DNA from: JBDSZL01 sp039925145
Lineage (GTDB): Bacteria; Acidobacteriota; Vicinamibacteria; Vicinamibacterales; SCN-69-37
Length of the DNA: 64,000 nucleotides
Assembly (NCBI GenBank): GCA_039925145.1
Contig: JBDSZL010000038.1
Span: forward strand, 120,674-184,673
Reading direction: 5' to 3'
A program made the translations under genes and the position numbers. Positions 32,883 to 41,084 of the stretch are shown one piece after another (within the stretch, counting starts at the first letter, position 1; each line of letters opens with the position of its first letter). The notes beneath the pieces are model-generated. The model ran no database searches. It was given only the letters and a program-made list of their open reading frames with translations, and was not told the origin of the DNA.

Positions 32883-33932
32883 GTGTCCGGGTTGTCATCG
32901 CTCTACGACCTTACGCGAGCGGCCCTCGAAGAGCGGCTTGCCGCCGATGGCGTGCACCGAGTCCATGCCGGCGCGCTGTGGCGCGCCCTCTACCACGATG
33001 CCGACACCGACGTGCTCGCGTGCCGCGATCTGGCGCCGCCCTTACGTCGCTGGCTGACCGATCATCTTGGTTCTGACCTGGCGCAGCGCCAGCTCGACGT
33101 CGTGGCCTGTACCGCGAGTGGTGACCAGCGAACCGTGAAGTATCTGGTGCGGCTCGACGACGGCGCCGAGGTGGAGACCGTGGCGATCGAGTACCCGGGC
33201 CGCGTCACGGCGTGCGTGAGCACGCAAGCCGGTTGCGCAATGGGGTGTGTCTTCTGCGCGACCGGCCAGATGGGGTTCACTCGGCACTTGCGCGCTGGTG
33301 AGATCGTCGGGCAGATTCTGCGCGTGCAACGCGGCGTGACACGGCGCGCTGAGCCGCTCAGAAACGTCGTGCTGATGGGAATGGGAGAGCCGCTGCACAA
33401 TTACGACAACGTGATGCAGGCGCTCGAGATCGTCAGCGACCGCGCGGGCCTCAATATCGGCCCCTCCCGCATCACAATCAACACCGTTGGCGTGGTGCCT
33501 GGGATTCTCCGGCTGGCAGAGGAGCGCCGGCCCTACCACCTCGGCGTCAGTCTGCATGGCAGCACCGAGGCAGAGCGTTCGGCTCTGGTGCCGGTCAGTC
33601 ACCGTTGGCCGCTGGTGGATCTGATGGCGGCGTGTCGTACCTACTGCGACACGACCGGCCGAAAAATCTTTGTCGGCTGGACGTTGATCGACGGTGTCAA
33701 TGACACGCCCGATCATGCAATGCGACTGACACGATTGCTCGACGGCGTGCAGGCGCACGTCAACCTCATCCGACTGAACGCGACTCAGGGGTATGCAGGG
33801 CGCGCCAGTACGGATTCGACCGCTGAGACATTTCGCACCATCGTTCAGGCAGCTGGTATCCCGTGCACGATTCGCCAGCGACGTGGCATCGACGTGTCGG
33901 CGGGTTGTGGTCAGTTGAAGCGCGTCATCTGA
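32883..33932 (+). CDS. rlmN: Dual-specificity RNA methyltransferase RlmN
   Basis: Radical-SAM enzyme that methylates C2 of adenosine in 23S rRNA (A2503) and some tRNAs. It has 349 residues with the GTG start at 32883; a TTG at 32871 is also possible. The Fe-S motif is Cys118-x3-Cys122-x2-Cys125 (CAMGCVFC). The methyl-carrying Cys342 is in SAGCGQL, and the other catalytic Cys is Cys111-region (TACVSTQAGC). NVVLMGMGEPLHNYDNV and NRITINTVG-type segments are normal. The ending GCGQL favours RlmN over Cfr. Followed by a strong hairpin. Confidence 0.94.
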   Translation: MSGLSSLYDLTRAALEERLAADGVHRVHAGALWRALYHDADTDVLACRDLAPPLRRWLTDHLGSDLAQRQLDVVACTASGDQRTVKYLVRLDDGAEVETVAIEYPGRVTACVSTQAGCAMGCVFCATGQMGFTRHLRAGEIVGQILRVQRGVTRRAEPLRNVVLMGMGEPLHNYDNVMQALEIVSDRAGLNIGPSRITINTVGVVPGILRLAEERRPYHLGVSLHGSTEAERSALVPVSHRWPLVDLMAACRTYCDTTGRKIFVGWTLIDGVNDTPDHAMRLTRLLDGVQAHVNLIRLNATQGYAGRASTDSTAETFRTIVQAAGIPCTIRQRRGIDVSAGCGQLKRVI

Positions 33933-33973
33933 GGGCCCTGCGCGGTACCGCCGCGCACCGAAGCGCCCGTACA

Positions 33974-34019
33974 CGACACGACGACGCTCCCATCCCATAT
34001 AGAGAGCGTCGTCGTGTCG
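33974..34019. terminator. Bidirectional hairpin terminator between rlmN and CBS gene
   Basis: Two perfectly complementary 16-base arms (33974-33989 and 34004-34019) with a 14-base loop lie in the 116-base gap between convergent genes. The GC-rich stem would terminate rlmN on the plus strand and the CBS gene on the minus strand. A clear T-run is missing on either side, so efficiency is uncertain. Confidence 0.75.
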
Positions 34020-34048
34020 CATTACCCGCGAACGAGGCGTTCGACGCG

Positions 34049-34504
34049 TCAGTGGATGCGGGGCGAGGAGTGTTCCTCTTCGGACACCTTCCGGACCAGG
34101 TCCGCCGTGTCCTCCGCAGAGGCGCGGGCGGCGATGTCAGCTTGCGCCACGATGCCGCAACACGCTCCACGTTGATCCACGACCGGAACGCGTCGGATCT
34201 GATGTGCTTCCATGATCTGACAACACTCGGTAAGGCTCGTGTCGGTCGTGACCGTAACAGGCGGCTGCGACATGCACGATGCTGCCGTGGCCTCGTTCGG
34301 GTCGTGTCCCCTGGCCACGCCGCGGCAGACGATATCGCGGTCGGTGATAACGCCGATCAGTCGGCGCTCGCCGGCGGTTTCAATCACTGGGATTTCGCCG
34401 CAGTTGTGCTCGAGCATCATGCGCGCTACATCGCGGAGCGTCGTTGCCGGTGTGCAGCACGCCCGATTCGGGGTCATCAGTTGATTCACCGTCACCGGCA
34501 CCAT
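34049..34504 (-). CDS. Tandem CBS-domain protein
   Basis: A 151-residue cytoplasmic protein composed of two CBS motifs (about 9-65 and 75-132): VNQLMTPNRACCTPATTLRDV, LIGVITDRDIVCRG, then VTVTTDTSLTECCQIM and CCGIVAQADIAARA. CBS pairs bind adenosine nucleotides and usually regulate another enzyme or channel. Several Cys residues are unusual for the family. It is divergent from a small DUF2934 gene only ten bases away, and converges with rlmN. Confidence 0.87.
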   Translation of the reverse strand: MVPVTVNQLMTPNRACCTPATTLRDVARMMLEHNCGEIPVIETAGERRLIGVITDRDIVCRGVARGHDPNEATAASCMSQPPVTVTTDTSLTECCQIMEAHQIRRVPVVDQRGACCGIVAQADIAARASAEDTADLVRKVSEEEHSSPRIH

Positions 34505-34513
34505 CTGCTCTTC

Positions 34514-34672
34514 GTGTACGAGGAGGAGATTTGGGATCGCGCCTACCAGCTCTGGGAAGCCAAGGGCGGATCACACGGGCACGACCGCGAAGACTGGTTC
34601 GAGGCGGAACGACAGCTTGGAGCGCCGGGGGGCGGTCCGATCGCGCGCTATCAACTCGTCAAAGCCGAGTAG
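34514..34672 (+). CDS. DUF2934-like small protein
   Basis: About 52 residues from a GTG at 34514. The core EIWDRAYQLWEAKGGSHG and DREDWFEAERQLG is the recognisable DUF2934 helix pair. No catalytic role is known. The same frame is open back to 33863, but that part is antisense to the CBS gene and has no family similarity, so the short form is preferred; an alternative TTG start lies at 34481. It converges with the alpha/beta-hydrolase gene with a single base between stops. Confidence 0.65.
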   Translation: MYEEEIWDRAYQLWEAKGGSHGHDREDWFEAERQLGAPGGGPIARYQLVKAE

Positions 34673-34673
34673 G

Positions 34674-35549
34674 TCAGGGCCGCGCCGCGACCGGTGCGAC
34701 CTCGCGCAGCAGGCGCGCGATGGCACCGTAGTACACCGTCTGATCGGTTTTGAAGGCGTTCTCGTGCCCACCCCTGACCGCGACGAACTGCTTCGGTGGC
34801 CGAGCCGCTTCGAACAGCCGGAGCCCGAGCGCGTACGGGATGACCATGTCGTCGGGTGAGTGCAGAAACAGTTTCGGCATCACGACCGAGGCAATTCGAT
34901 CGATTGAAGGAAAGCGTTGCGTCGCCACCAGTGAAATTGGCAGCAACGGATAGAGCTCCGCCGCCCGCTCGACGACCGACGTGAACGCGCCGTCGACGAT
35001 CAGTGCCGAGGCAGGGCTGTGCGTCGCGAGTTCGATCGCCACGGCGCTGCCGAGGGAGTGGCCGAAAATCACGATCTGGTCGGGGCGCACGCCCAACGTG
35101 CGGATGAGATACCCGTACGATGCCTCCGCGTCGTCGTAGAACGCCTGCTCACTCGGCGTGCCCGTGCTCTCGCCAAAACCCCGGTAGTCGAATGCGAACA
35201 GATTCACGTCCAGGTCACGCATGAACGCGTAGAACTCCGGCCGTTGACCGAAGCCGACATTGCCGTAGTTGCCGTGGCAGATCAGCATCCACTGAGCGGC
35301 GCTGTGCTGGGGGCGTGCCGGGATTACCCAGGCGGAGAGTACAGCGCCACCTGACGATGGGTAGGTGACTCGTCGTTCGCGGAGGGCAAACCGCTCGGGC
35401 GGTACGTCCACCTGACGCGAACCGGGCTGGTAGACCAAGGCGTGCTCGGACCATCGAAGGTACCCCGCAGCTCCCGCGTACCCGAGGGCCAGCAGCAACA
35501 TGAGCACGACGGCGGCCCGCCGCAGAAGAATGCGCCCGCCAATGGTCAC
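34674..35549 (-). CDS. Membrane-anchored alpha/beta hydrolase
   Basis: A 291-residue protein with a GTG start at 35549 and an AGGGG site five bases upstream. An N-terminal anchor (AAVVLMLLLALGYAGAAGYL) precedes a hydrolase fold: AQWMLICHGNYGNVGF gives the oxyanion strand, VNLFAFDYRGFGESTG the next, and IVIFGHSLGSAVAIELA holds the nucleophile Ser. Asp in FLHSPDDMVIPY and His in VRGGHENAF complete the triad. Similar to ABHD17/BEM46-type hydrolases. Substrate unknown. Confidence 0.86.
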   Translation of the reverse strand: MTIGGRILLRRAAVVLMLLLALGYAGAAGYLRWSEHALVYQPGSRQVDVPPERFALRERRVTYPSSGGAVLSAWVIPARPQHSAAQWMLICHGNYGNVGFGQRPEFYAFMRDLDVNLFAFDYRGFGESTGTPSEQAFYDDAEASYGYLIRTLGVRPDQIVIFGHSLGSAVAIELATHSPASALIVDGAFTSVVERAAELYPLLPISLVATQRFPSIDRIASVVMPKLFLHSPDDMVIPYALGLRLFEAARPPKQFVAVRGGHENAFKTDQTVYYGAIARLLREVAPVAARP

Positions 35550-35640
35550 GTCGACCCCTGGCTGGCGAGCCGGGGCAGCCCTGCGATGGGCACTGCCGGG
35601 CGTTGTGGGTGAGCCACGGAGCGCATTGTATCGCCTCGGG

Positions 35641-35682
35641 TTGACGCTGATATCAGGAGTACATATACTCCTAATCAGGAGA
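35641..35682 (+). promoter_or_regulatory. Promoter with overlapping inverted-repeat operator for the RES toxin-antitoxin operon
   Basis: A near-consensus sigma-70 promoter: TTGACG at 35641-35646, a 17-base spacer and TATACT at 35664-35669. A perfect inverted repeat AGGAGTA-CATA-TACTCCT occupies 35655-35672, covering the -10 box. A third half-site AGGAG at 35677-35681 pairs with CTCCT to make a second overlapping repeat and also serves as the ribosome site (AGGAGA) for the GTG at 35688. The transcript would start near 35676, leaving a leader of about a dozen bases. This is the arrangement expected for antitoxin autorepression. Confidence 0.65.
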
Positions 35683-35687
35683 AACCT

Positions 35688-36128
35688 GTGCCTCGCTCCC
35701 GCCTGCTCTCGTACCCGGAAACCAACCACCGCCCCGGGCCCGCGATCGATCTCACCGATCGTGAGGTGCGCGCGCGGCTGAGCGGTGCCGCTCTGCGTGC
35801 CTTCTTCAACATCATGGTTCGGTGGGGTGTCCGGGACGAGGACGCGCGGCTGCTGCTCGGCGGTGTGACCAACGGGCCGTATTACGACATGAAGCGCGAT
35901 CCCGACCGCCTGCTCGATGTCGATCGGCTGACCCGTGTGTCGCTGCTGATCGGGATTTTCAAGGCGTTGGGCGTGCTGCATTCGTCGACCGTGGCCGACC
36001 AGTGGGTCCGGCTGCCGAATACCAACCGCATCTTCAACGGCGTCACCCCCCTGCAGTACATGACGCGCGGCGGACTGCCGGCGATCCAGACCGTACGGCG
36101 GCTCCTCGATGCGCGGCGCGCGGGCTGA
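35688..36128 (+). CDS. ParS/Xre/MbcA-type antitoxin
   Basis: A 146-residue protein with a GTG start and AGGAGA ribosome site. The middle (about 28-75) is a helical Xre-like DNA-binding core, and the C-terminal part (about 85-142) is a DUF2384/MbcA-type toxin-binding domain with NTNRIFNGVTPLQYMTRGGLPAI. Such proteins block RES-type NAD-degrading toxins and repress their own promoter. Its stop shares one base with the toxin start (TGATG), so the pair is translationally coupled, antitoxin first. Confidence 0.88.
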   Translation: MPRSRLLSYPETNHRPGPAIDLTDREVRARLSGAALRAFFNIMVRWGVRDEDARLLLGGVTNGPYYDMKRDPDRLLDVDRLTRVSLLIGIFKALGVLHSSTVADQWVRLPNTNRIFNGVTPLQYMTRGGLPAIQTVRRLLDARRAG

Positions 36129-36847
36129 TGCGCGTTCCTCCTGTCGTCACGCTCACCCAGCGGGACACCCACCGACTGGTGCCGTCGTGCCACAGCCCTC
36201 GCGGCGACAGCGTCCTCGTACGGATTGCAGACGACGACACGCATCTGGCGGCGATTTTCGAGCTGGACGGCGCGACCAACGACCGGCTGCTCTCCGAGCG
36301 CGGGTCGTTGCCAAGCATCGGACCAGACGAGCTGGTGGCCGGTGTGCCGCTGGCGTCGGTCATCAACGCGGCGTTCTGTCATGCCCATCCGCTCGGCTCC
36401 CGCTTCTCCGGCCCGGATCGTGGCGTGTGGTACGCAGCTTTCGAAATCGAAACGGCGCAGGCCGAAGTCGTGTTTCACAAGTCGATCGAACTCGCAGAGA
36501 TTGGTGTGTCCGACGAGTCGGTGACCTACGACGAGTATCTGGCTGATTTCGCCGGTGCGTTTCACGACCTGCGCGGAGCCAGCGCCTTTCGGGGCTGCCT
36601 CTCTCCGACCAGCTACGTCCAGTCGCAGGCGCTCGCAGCCACGCTGCTCGTCCGCGGCGCTCTCGGCGTGGTCTACCCGAGCGTTCGACTGCCGCCCGGC
36701 AATTGCCTCGCCTGCTTTCGGCCGGCACTCGTCGGCCACGTACGGCGAGGCCGCACATTGCGATTCAGCTGGCACGGGGGAGTGGGACCGGAGATTGCCG
36801 AAGAAAAAGGTGCGCGTGCTTCCGCCAGCCGTCGTCATCGGCCGTGA
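36128..36847 (+). CDS. RES-domain toxin
   Basis: A 239-residue RES-family protein, named for conserved Arg, Glu and Ser. Characteristic segments are RLVPSCHSPRGDS, SRFSGPDRGVWYAAFEIETA with Arg and Tyr near the expected pocket, AEVVFHKSIE with the Glu, and VVYPSVRLPPGNCLACFRP towards the C-terminus. Studied RES toxins of Xre-RES pairs hydrolyse NAD+ and halt growth. The length is near normal. The first 30 residues and basic tail are less conserved. Directly downstream of and coupled to its antitoxin. Confidence 0.87.
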   Translation: MRVPPVVTLTQRDTHRLVPSCHSPRGDSVLVRIADDDTHLAAIFELDGATNDRLLSERGSLPSIGPDELVAGVPLASVINAAFCHAHPLGSRFSGPDRGVWYAAFEIETAQAEVVFHKSIELAEIGVSDESVTYDEYLADFAGAFHDLRGASAFRGCLSPTSYVQSQALAATLLVRGALGVVYPSVRLPPGNCLACFRPALVGHVRRGRTLRFSWHGGVGPEIAEEKGARASASRRHRP

Positions 36848-36934
36848 GCCTGGGCGGCGGTTCAGCGCAATGACTGATCTCAGATCGTGCCGACACGCGC
36901 CATGTGCCATGGCGCAGATCGGATCGCCCCAAAC

Positions 36935-37819
36935 TTACGCGTGGTCGTCACGCAATCGTCTGAGTGTCTCGAGATTGCGAACGTCCAGCGGGTCGATCGT
37001 GATGGTGCGAGGGTTCTCGGCGTCCTTGGACTTGGCGGTCTCGATGATCAGCGGGCGTCCTGCCACACGCGAATCGTGCAGCAATCGCCGGAATGGGTCG
37101 AGCCCCAGACACCCGAGCCCGATGTGCTCGTGACGGTCCACGCGGCTACCGCACGGCTTCTTGGAATCGTTCGCGTGAATCACCTCGAGACGGTCGAAAC
37201 CCACCAGCCTGTCGAATAGCTGCATGGTCTCTTCATAGCCGGCCTCGGAAGCGATGTCGTAACCAGAAGCCACGAGATGACAGGTGTCGAGGCATACGCC
37301 CACCCGTGGCGAGCCGTCGAGGTGGAGCAGCAGCGAGGCCAGATGCTCGATGCGCGACCCGAGCGTCCGGCCCTGTCCGGCGGTGTGTTCGAAGAGCAGC
37401 AAGGGGGCATCGTGCGGCCGCTCTGCAAACACCACCCGAACGGCCTCGCCGATCCGCCGCAAAGCATCCTCTACACTCCCGGAGGTGCAGGTGCCCGGGT
37501 GGATGACGACGCCCGCCAGACCCAGACGCGTTGCGCGGGCGAATTCGTCCACGAGCGCCTCGATCGACTGGCGCCTCAGGCCCTCATTGGCGGTGGCCAG
37601 GTTGATGAGATAGCTCGCGTGAGAGACGACCGGGCCAATCCCCGACCGGTCGACAGCCTCGCGGAAACGCCGCACTTCGTCGTCGTCGAGTGGTTTGCCT
37701 TTCCACTGGCTGGCGTTCTTGGTAAAAATCTGGAGGCTCTCACAGCCGTGCAGCATGGCGCGCTCGACGGCGCGGGAAACGCCACCGGCCACGGACATGT
37801 GGGCGCCGATTCGGAGCAT
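36935..37819 (-). CDS. nfo: Deoxyribonuclease IV (AP endonuclease)
   Basis: Metal-dependent endonuclease that cuts DNA 5' to abasic sites in base excision repair. The 294 residues form the xylose-isomerase-like TIM barrel. The zinc-ligand segments are all present: VVSHASYLIN, VVIHPGTCTSG, LLFEHTAGQG, VCLDTCHLVASGYD, VIHANDSKKPCGSRVDRHEHIG and LIIETAK. Length and motif order are typical. It stands alone, converging with the RES toxin and divergent from the permease-like gene. Confidence 0.95.
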   Translation of the reverse strand: MLRIGAHMSVAGGVSRAVERAMLHGCESLQIFTKNASQWKGKPLDDDEVRRFREAVDRSGIGPVVSHASYLINLATANEGLRRQSIEALVDEFARATRLGLAGVVIHPGTCTSGSVEDALRRIGEAVRVVFAERPHDAPLLLFEHTAGQGRTLGSRIEHLASLLLHLDGSPRVGVCLDTCHLVASGYDIASEAGYEETMQLFDRLVGFDRLEVIHANDSKKPCGSRVDRHEHIGLGCLGLDPFRRLLHDSRVAGRPLIIETAKSKDAENPRTITIDPLDVRNLETLRRLRDDHA

Positions 37820-37917
37820 CTCCCCAGCCTACCTCGGGGGCGCGGGTTTAGAGCCTCTGTGAGAAACAGGTGCGTATACTGGTGCCATTCCGGGCCGCGA
37901 TGCGCCGGACGACGACC

Positions 37918-38382
37918 ATGAAACGAAAACAGACGCAGGCACAGAGCGCACCCCCCTCACGGCGTCGCGTCCAGATTGCACAACTGTCCGTGTCGAGTGG
38001 TGGATCGTGGTTCCCCCGTTTTGCGAAGCGCACGGCCAAACTGTCGGGCAGGCCGATGACGTTCGGTCTTGCGGCGGGCGCGATTGTGATCTGGGCGATG
38101 GTCGGACCTCTCTTCGGATTCAGCAACACGTGGCAGCTCGTCATCAACACCGGCACGACGATCATCACGTTCCTGATGGTCTTCCTGATTCAGAACACGC
38201 AAAATCGCGACTCCGAAGCGCTGCAGCTGAAACTCGACGAGATCATCCGCGCCATCGAAGGTGCACGCAACGAGACGCTCGACCTGGAAGAGCTCGAGGA
38301 AGATGAGCTCGATCAGCTGCGTGTGACCTACGAGGACCTCGCGAAGCAGGCGAGGGGAGCCATTCGGCAGAAAAAGCCTTGA
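37918..38382 (+). CDS. Low-affinity iron permease-like membrane protein
   Basis: A 154-residue protein with two membrane spans (FGLAAGAIVIWAMVGPLFGF and LVINTGTTIITFLMVFLIQ) joined by a short loop with NTWQ, then QNTQNRDSEALQLKLDEII, the signature of the low-affinity iron permease (Fet4-like) family of bacteria. The C-terminal 50 residues are acidic and helical. The first 45 residues are basic. Starts at 37900 or the GTG at 37870 are possible. Transport function in bacterial members is unproven. Confidence 0.82.
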   Translation: MKRKQTQAQSAPPSRRRVQIAQLSVSSGGSWFPRFAKRTAKLSGRPMTFGLAAGAIVIWAMVGPLFGFSNTWQLVINTGTTIITFLMVFLIQNTQNRDSEALQLKLDEIIRAIEGARNETLDLEELEEDELDQLRVTYEDLAKQARGAIRQKKP

Positions 38383-38392
38383 ACAGGACGCC

Positions 38393-39670
38393 TCATACCC
38401 GAGGTGGACGTTCCGCAACTACCTGCACGAGGTGCATGAGCGTCTCGGTGGTCTTCTCCAGTCCGCGTCTCGAGTTGAACTCCAGCTTGCTGTGGAAGTT
38501 GTGTCCGCCGGTAAAGATATTCGGGCAGGGCAGGCCGCGGAACGTGAGCTTGGCGCCGTCGGTGCCCCCGCGGATTGGACGCGTGTATGGCTGCAGCCCT
38601 GCCCGGCGCGCCGCTTCCATCGCCAGGTCGACGAGATCGGCGTGGTCGCACAGCACCTCGTTCATGTTGCGGTACTGGTCCACGACATCAACGTGGGCGC
38701 GCACGCCTGGCACGTGGGCCTCAGCGCCCGCCGCCAGCAATCGAACGAGCTGCTCCTTCGCGTCGAGCTCCGTGCGGTCGAAGTCGCGAAGAATCAATTT
38801 GAGCGTCGCTGTTTCCACGTCGATGCTGCCGGCATACGGGTGAATGAACCCCACGCGGTCCGCAGTCGTCTCGGGCCGCATGTCCGCCGGGAGCGCTGAC
38901 AGGAAGTGGGCCAGCGCATAGGCGGCGTTCACCATCACCCCCTTGGCTGTGCCGGGATGGGCGCTCACACCACGAAAGGTCACCGTCGCGCCACGCGCGC
39001 TCCATGTCTCGTGATTGATCTGCCCGAGCCCCTCGCCGTCGACCGTGTATCCGAATGCCGCACCGAAGGCCTCGACGTCGAACCTGTCGATGCCGATGCC
39101 GATTTCCTCGTCCGCGCTGAAGCCCACGGCGATGGGGCCGTGTGCAATGTGCGGGTTCTGCTGGAGCAGATCGACGAGCGTCATGATCGTCGCCACGCCG
39201 GCCTTGTCGTCCGATCCGAGCAGCGTCGTGCCGTCGGCGGTGATGATGTCATCGCCACGCATCTCGCGCAGCGCAGGATGCTGAGCCTCGCGAATGACCT
39301 GACTACTGTCGCCTGGTAACACGATGTCGTCCCCGCTGTAGTTGCGGTGGACGATGGGCCGCACGCCTGCGCCTGTGACGGCGGGAGCCGTGTCCATGTG
39401 AGCGAGCAGGCCGACGCACGGAAGGGCAGCATGGGCCGGTGACGTGGCCGGCAGCCGCGCGTAGACCATGCAGCTGTCACTCAAGCGTACGTCTGCCGCG
39501 CCCAACGCGCTCAGCTCTCGTGCCAGCAGCCGGGCCAAGTCCCATTGTCCGGGCGTACTCGGCACCGCGGCTTTCTCTTCGCTGGACTCGGTGTTGATAC
39601 GGACGTAGCGGAGGAAGCGATCGACGACCGACTCGGACGCAGGACGGGTGGAAGACAAGTGAGAGTCCAC
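38393..39670 (-). CDS. pepT: Peptidase T
   Basis: M20-family dizinc aminopeptidase acting on tripeptides in the cytoplasm. All motif regions are present in 425 residues: GLLAHMDTAPA with a zinc His, TLLGSDDKAGVA with the bridging Asp, GFSADEEIGIG with catalytic and zinc Glu, VDGEGLGQINHET, and the C-terminal GGHNFHSKLEFN His. Dimerisation domain with GVSAHPGTAKGVMVNA. It begins 31 bases after the small exported protein gene on the same strand. Confidence 0.93.
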   Translation of the reverse strand: MDSHLSSTRPASESVVDRFLRYVRINTESSEEKAAVPSTPGQWDLARLLARELSALGAADVRLSDSCMVYARLPATSPAHAALPCVGLLAHMDTAPAVTGAGVRPIVHRNYSGDDIVLPGDSSQVIREAQHPALREMRGDDIITADGTTLLGSDDKAGVATIMTLVDLLQQNPHIAHGPIAVGFSADEEIGIGIDRFDVEAFGAAFGYTVDGEGLGQINHETWSARGATVTFRGVSAHPGTAKGVMVNAAYALAHFLSALPADMRPETTADRVGFIHPYAGSIDVETATLKLILRDFDRTELDAKEQLVRLLAAGAEAHVPGVRAHVDVVDQYRNMNEVLCDHADLVDLAMEAARRAGLQPYTRPIRGGTDGAKLTFRGLPCPNIFTGGHNFHSKLEFNSRRGLEKTTETLMHLVQVVAERPPRV

Positions 39671-39701
39671 CCGCCGATTGTGGATCGAACGGACGGCTGT
39701 C

Positions 39702-40124
39702 TTACTTCTTCACGTCGAGCATGAGAGGGTTCGACGCGCCCGACTCAGTTCGCACCGTGACCATGTAGGTCCCCGGGACGTCGAGTGTCGGCTTGATGGT
39801 TACCGCTCCGGGAGCCGTCGAGACCACGACGTCGTCTCCCCAGGTCACGATCAGTCCATCAGGGCGGCTGATAGTGACCGCCGAAACCGACGCAAGGTGG
39901 GTTCCGCTGAGGGACAACACTTGCGGCCCAGATGCAGCCGTCAGCTTACTCACTGGCTTGGATGGCAGGGCACTCAGCGTAGGGGCGGGACCTGCCGGTC
40001 GGGCGGGCGCTTCAAGGGCAGCACCTTCTGCCCGTGGTTGAATGGCGCGTTCAATCCCCCAGCCCGCCGTGAATACGAGGCTTCCCGCTGTCGTCAGTGC
40101 AAGAACAGTCGTGCTCAGGGCCAT
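39702..40124 (-). CDS. Small exported protein with IPT/TIG-like domain
   Basis: A 140-residue protein. The ATG at 40124 has AAGG at a good distance and produces a hydrophobic N-terminus (TTVLALTTAGSLVFTAG). A low-complexity Ala/Pro linker is followed by one Ig-like IPT/TIG unit: GPQVLSLSGTHLASVSAVTIS, ending GTYMVTVRTESGASNPLMLDV. No other domain is visible. Probably a periplasmic or surface binding module. The in-frame opening upstream of 40124 is not likely coding. Confidence 0.68.
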   Translation of the reverse strand: MALSTTVLALTTAGSLVFTAGWGIERAIQPRAEGAALEAPARPAGPAPTLSALPSKPVSKLTAASGPQVLSLSGTHLASVSAVTISRPDGLIVTWGDDVVVSTAPGAVTIKPTLDVPGTYMVTVRTESGASNPLMLDVKK

Positions 40125-40313
40125 GAGTGCCTTCCTTCCGAACGCTCGCGTGAATTGCCTGCTGCACGTGCATTGCAAGAACGTGGCCCACGGCGGGAAT
40201 GCGGCGAACGTGCTGGATTCCACATCCGGTACCGCCGGTGTGCAACCTTGGGTGGAGTAGGTGCGCCTTCGCCCCCCATGCGAGAATGCCTGCGGTCTTT
40301 CAGGGGAGGCGGA

Positions 40314-41042
40314 GTGCACGCAGAGGATGACGCGTTACAGATGGGTCGGCCAGCGCTGCTGGTGCTCGTGCGGCATGGGGAGTCGCTACGAAACGTCGTG
40401 AAAGAAGACAACAGGTTCTTCCTCGACGATGAGTCGCGGAAGTCGGTTCAGGGGATTGCCGATTGGAGGATTCCTCTGACTGATGAGGGCCGCCGACAGG
40501 CGCTCGCCACAGGCACGATCCTGCGTCAACGGTTCGGCACGTTCGAGCACGTGTACCACTCCGGCTACCAGCGCGCCGAGCAGACGGGCGAGGGGATTCT
40601 GCAGGCGTTCAGTGACGCGGAGCGCGCACAGATGCGCGTGCGGATGAGTCCCCTCATCCGGGAACGCGATGCCGGCTATACCTACGACATGACGGCCTCG
40701 GAAGTGGTGACAGCCTTTCCCTGGCTGCAGCCGTACTGGGACACGTGCGGGCCGTGGTTCGGACGTCCCCCTGGCGGCGAGAGCCTGGCTGATGTGGCCG
40801 CGCGTACCTCGGCCTTCCTCGATGCCGTGTTCCGCGACTGCGCCGGCGAGCGCGTCCTCGTGGTCACTCATGGCGGCACACTGCGCACGTTCCGGTTTCT
40901 GCTCGAGCGATGGACGTTTGCGCAAGTGTCGGATGAACTGCGCGCGTATTACACCCCCAACTGCTGCGTGACCAGCTACCGCTGTGACTCGGCGTCGGGT
41001 CGTCTCGAGCTCGACGAACTCAACGTCGTCTTCTGGCAGTAG
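40314..41042 (+). CDS. Histidine-phosphatase-family protein (phosphoglycerate-mutase-like)
   Basis: About 242 residues. The catalytic motif LVRHGESLRN contains the phospho-His; later signature segments are IPLTDEGRRQA, HSGYQRAEQTGEGI, the Glu region IRERDAGYTYDM and the second His in VVTHGGTLRTF. A GTG at 40314 follows a GGGGAGG site; an ATG at 40341 is an alternative. The family includes sugar-phosphate phosphatases and mutases. Next to a HAD phosphatase it may handle phosphosugars, but its substrate is not determined. Confidence 0.87.
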   Translation: MHAEDDALQMGRPALLVLVRHGESLRNVVKEDNRFFLDDESRKSVQGIADWRIPLTDEGRRQALATGTILRQRFGTFEHVYHSGYQRAEQTGEGILQAFSDAERAQMRVRMSPLIRERDAGYTYDMTASEVVTAFPWLQPYWDTCGPWFGRPPGGESLADVAARTSAFLDAVFRDCAGERVLVVTHGGTLRTFRFLLERWTFAQVSDELRAYYTPNCCVTSYRCDSASGRLELDELNVVFWQ

Positions 41043-41084
41043 CCTCGTTACCTTCAGATGCGACGGCGGAGTCAGGACGTGGAG

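Noticed and set aside
33863..34513. Extended N-terminus of the DUF2934 protein
   Set aside because: This part is antisense to the end of rlmN and to the CBS gene and lacks similarity; only the last 52 residues match DUF2934.
35655..35682. RNA switch in which CTCCT hides the ribosome site
   Set aside because: The sequence could pair, but the predicted transcript starts at about 35676, so the CTCCT arm would not be in the RNA. A DNA operator is the simpler explanation.
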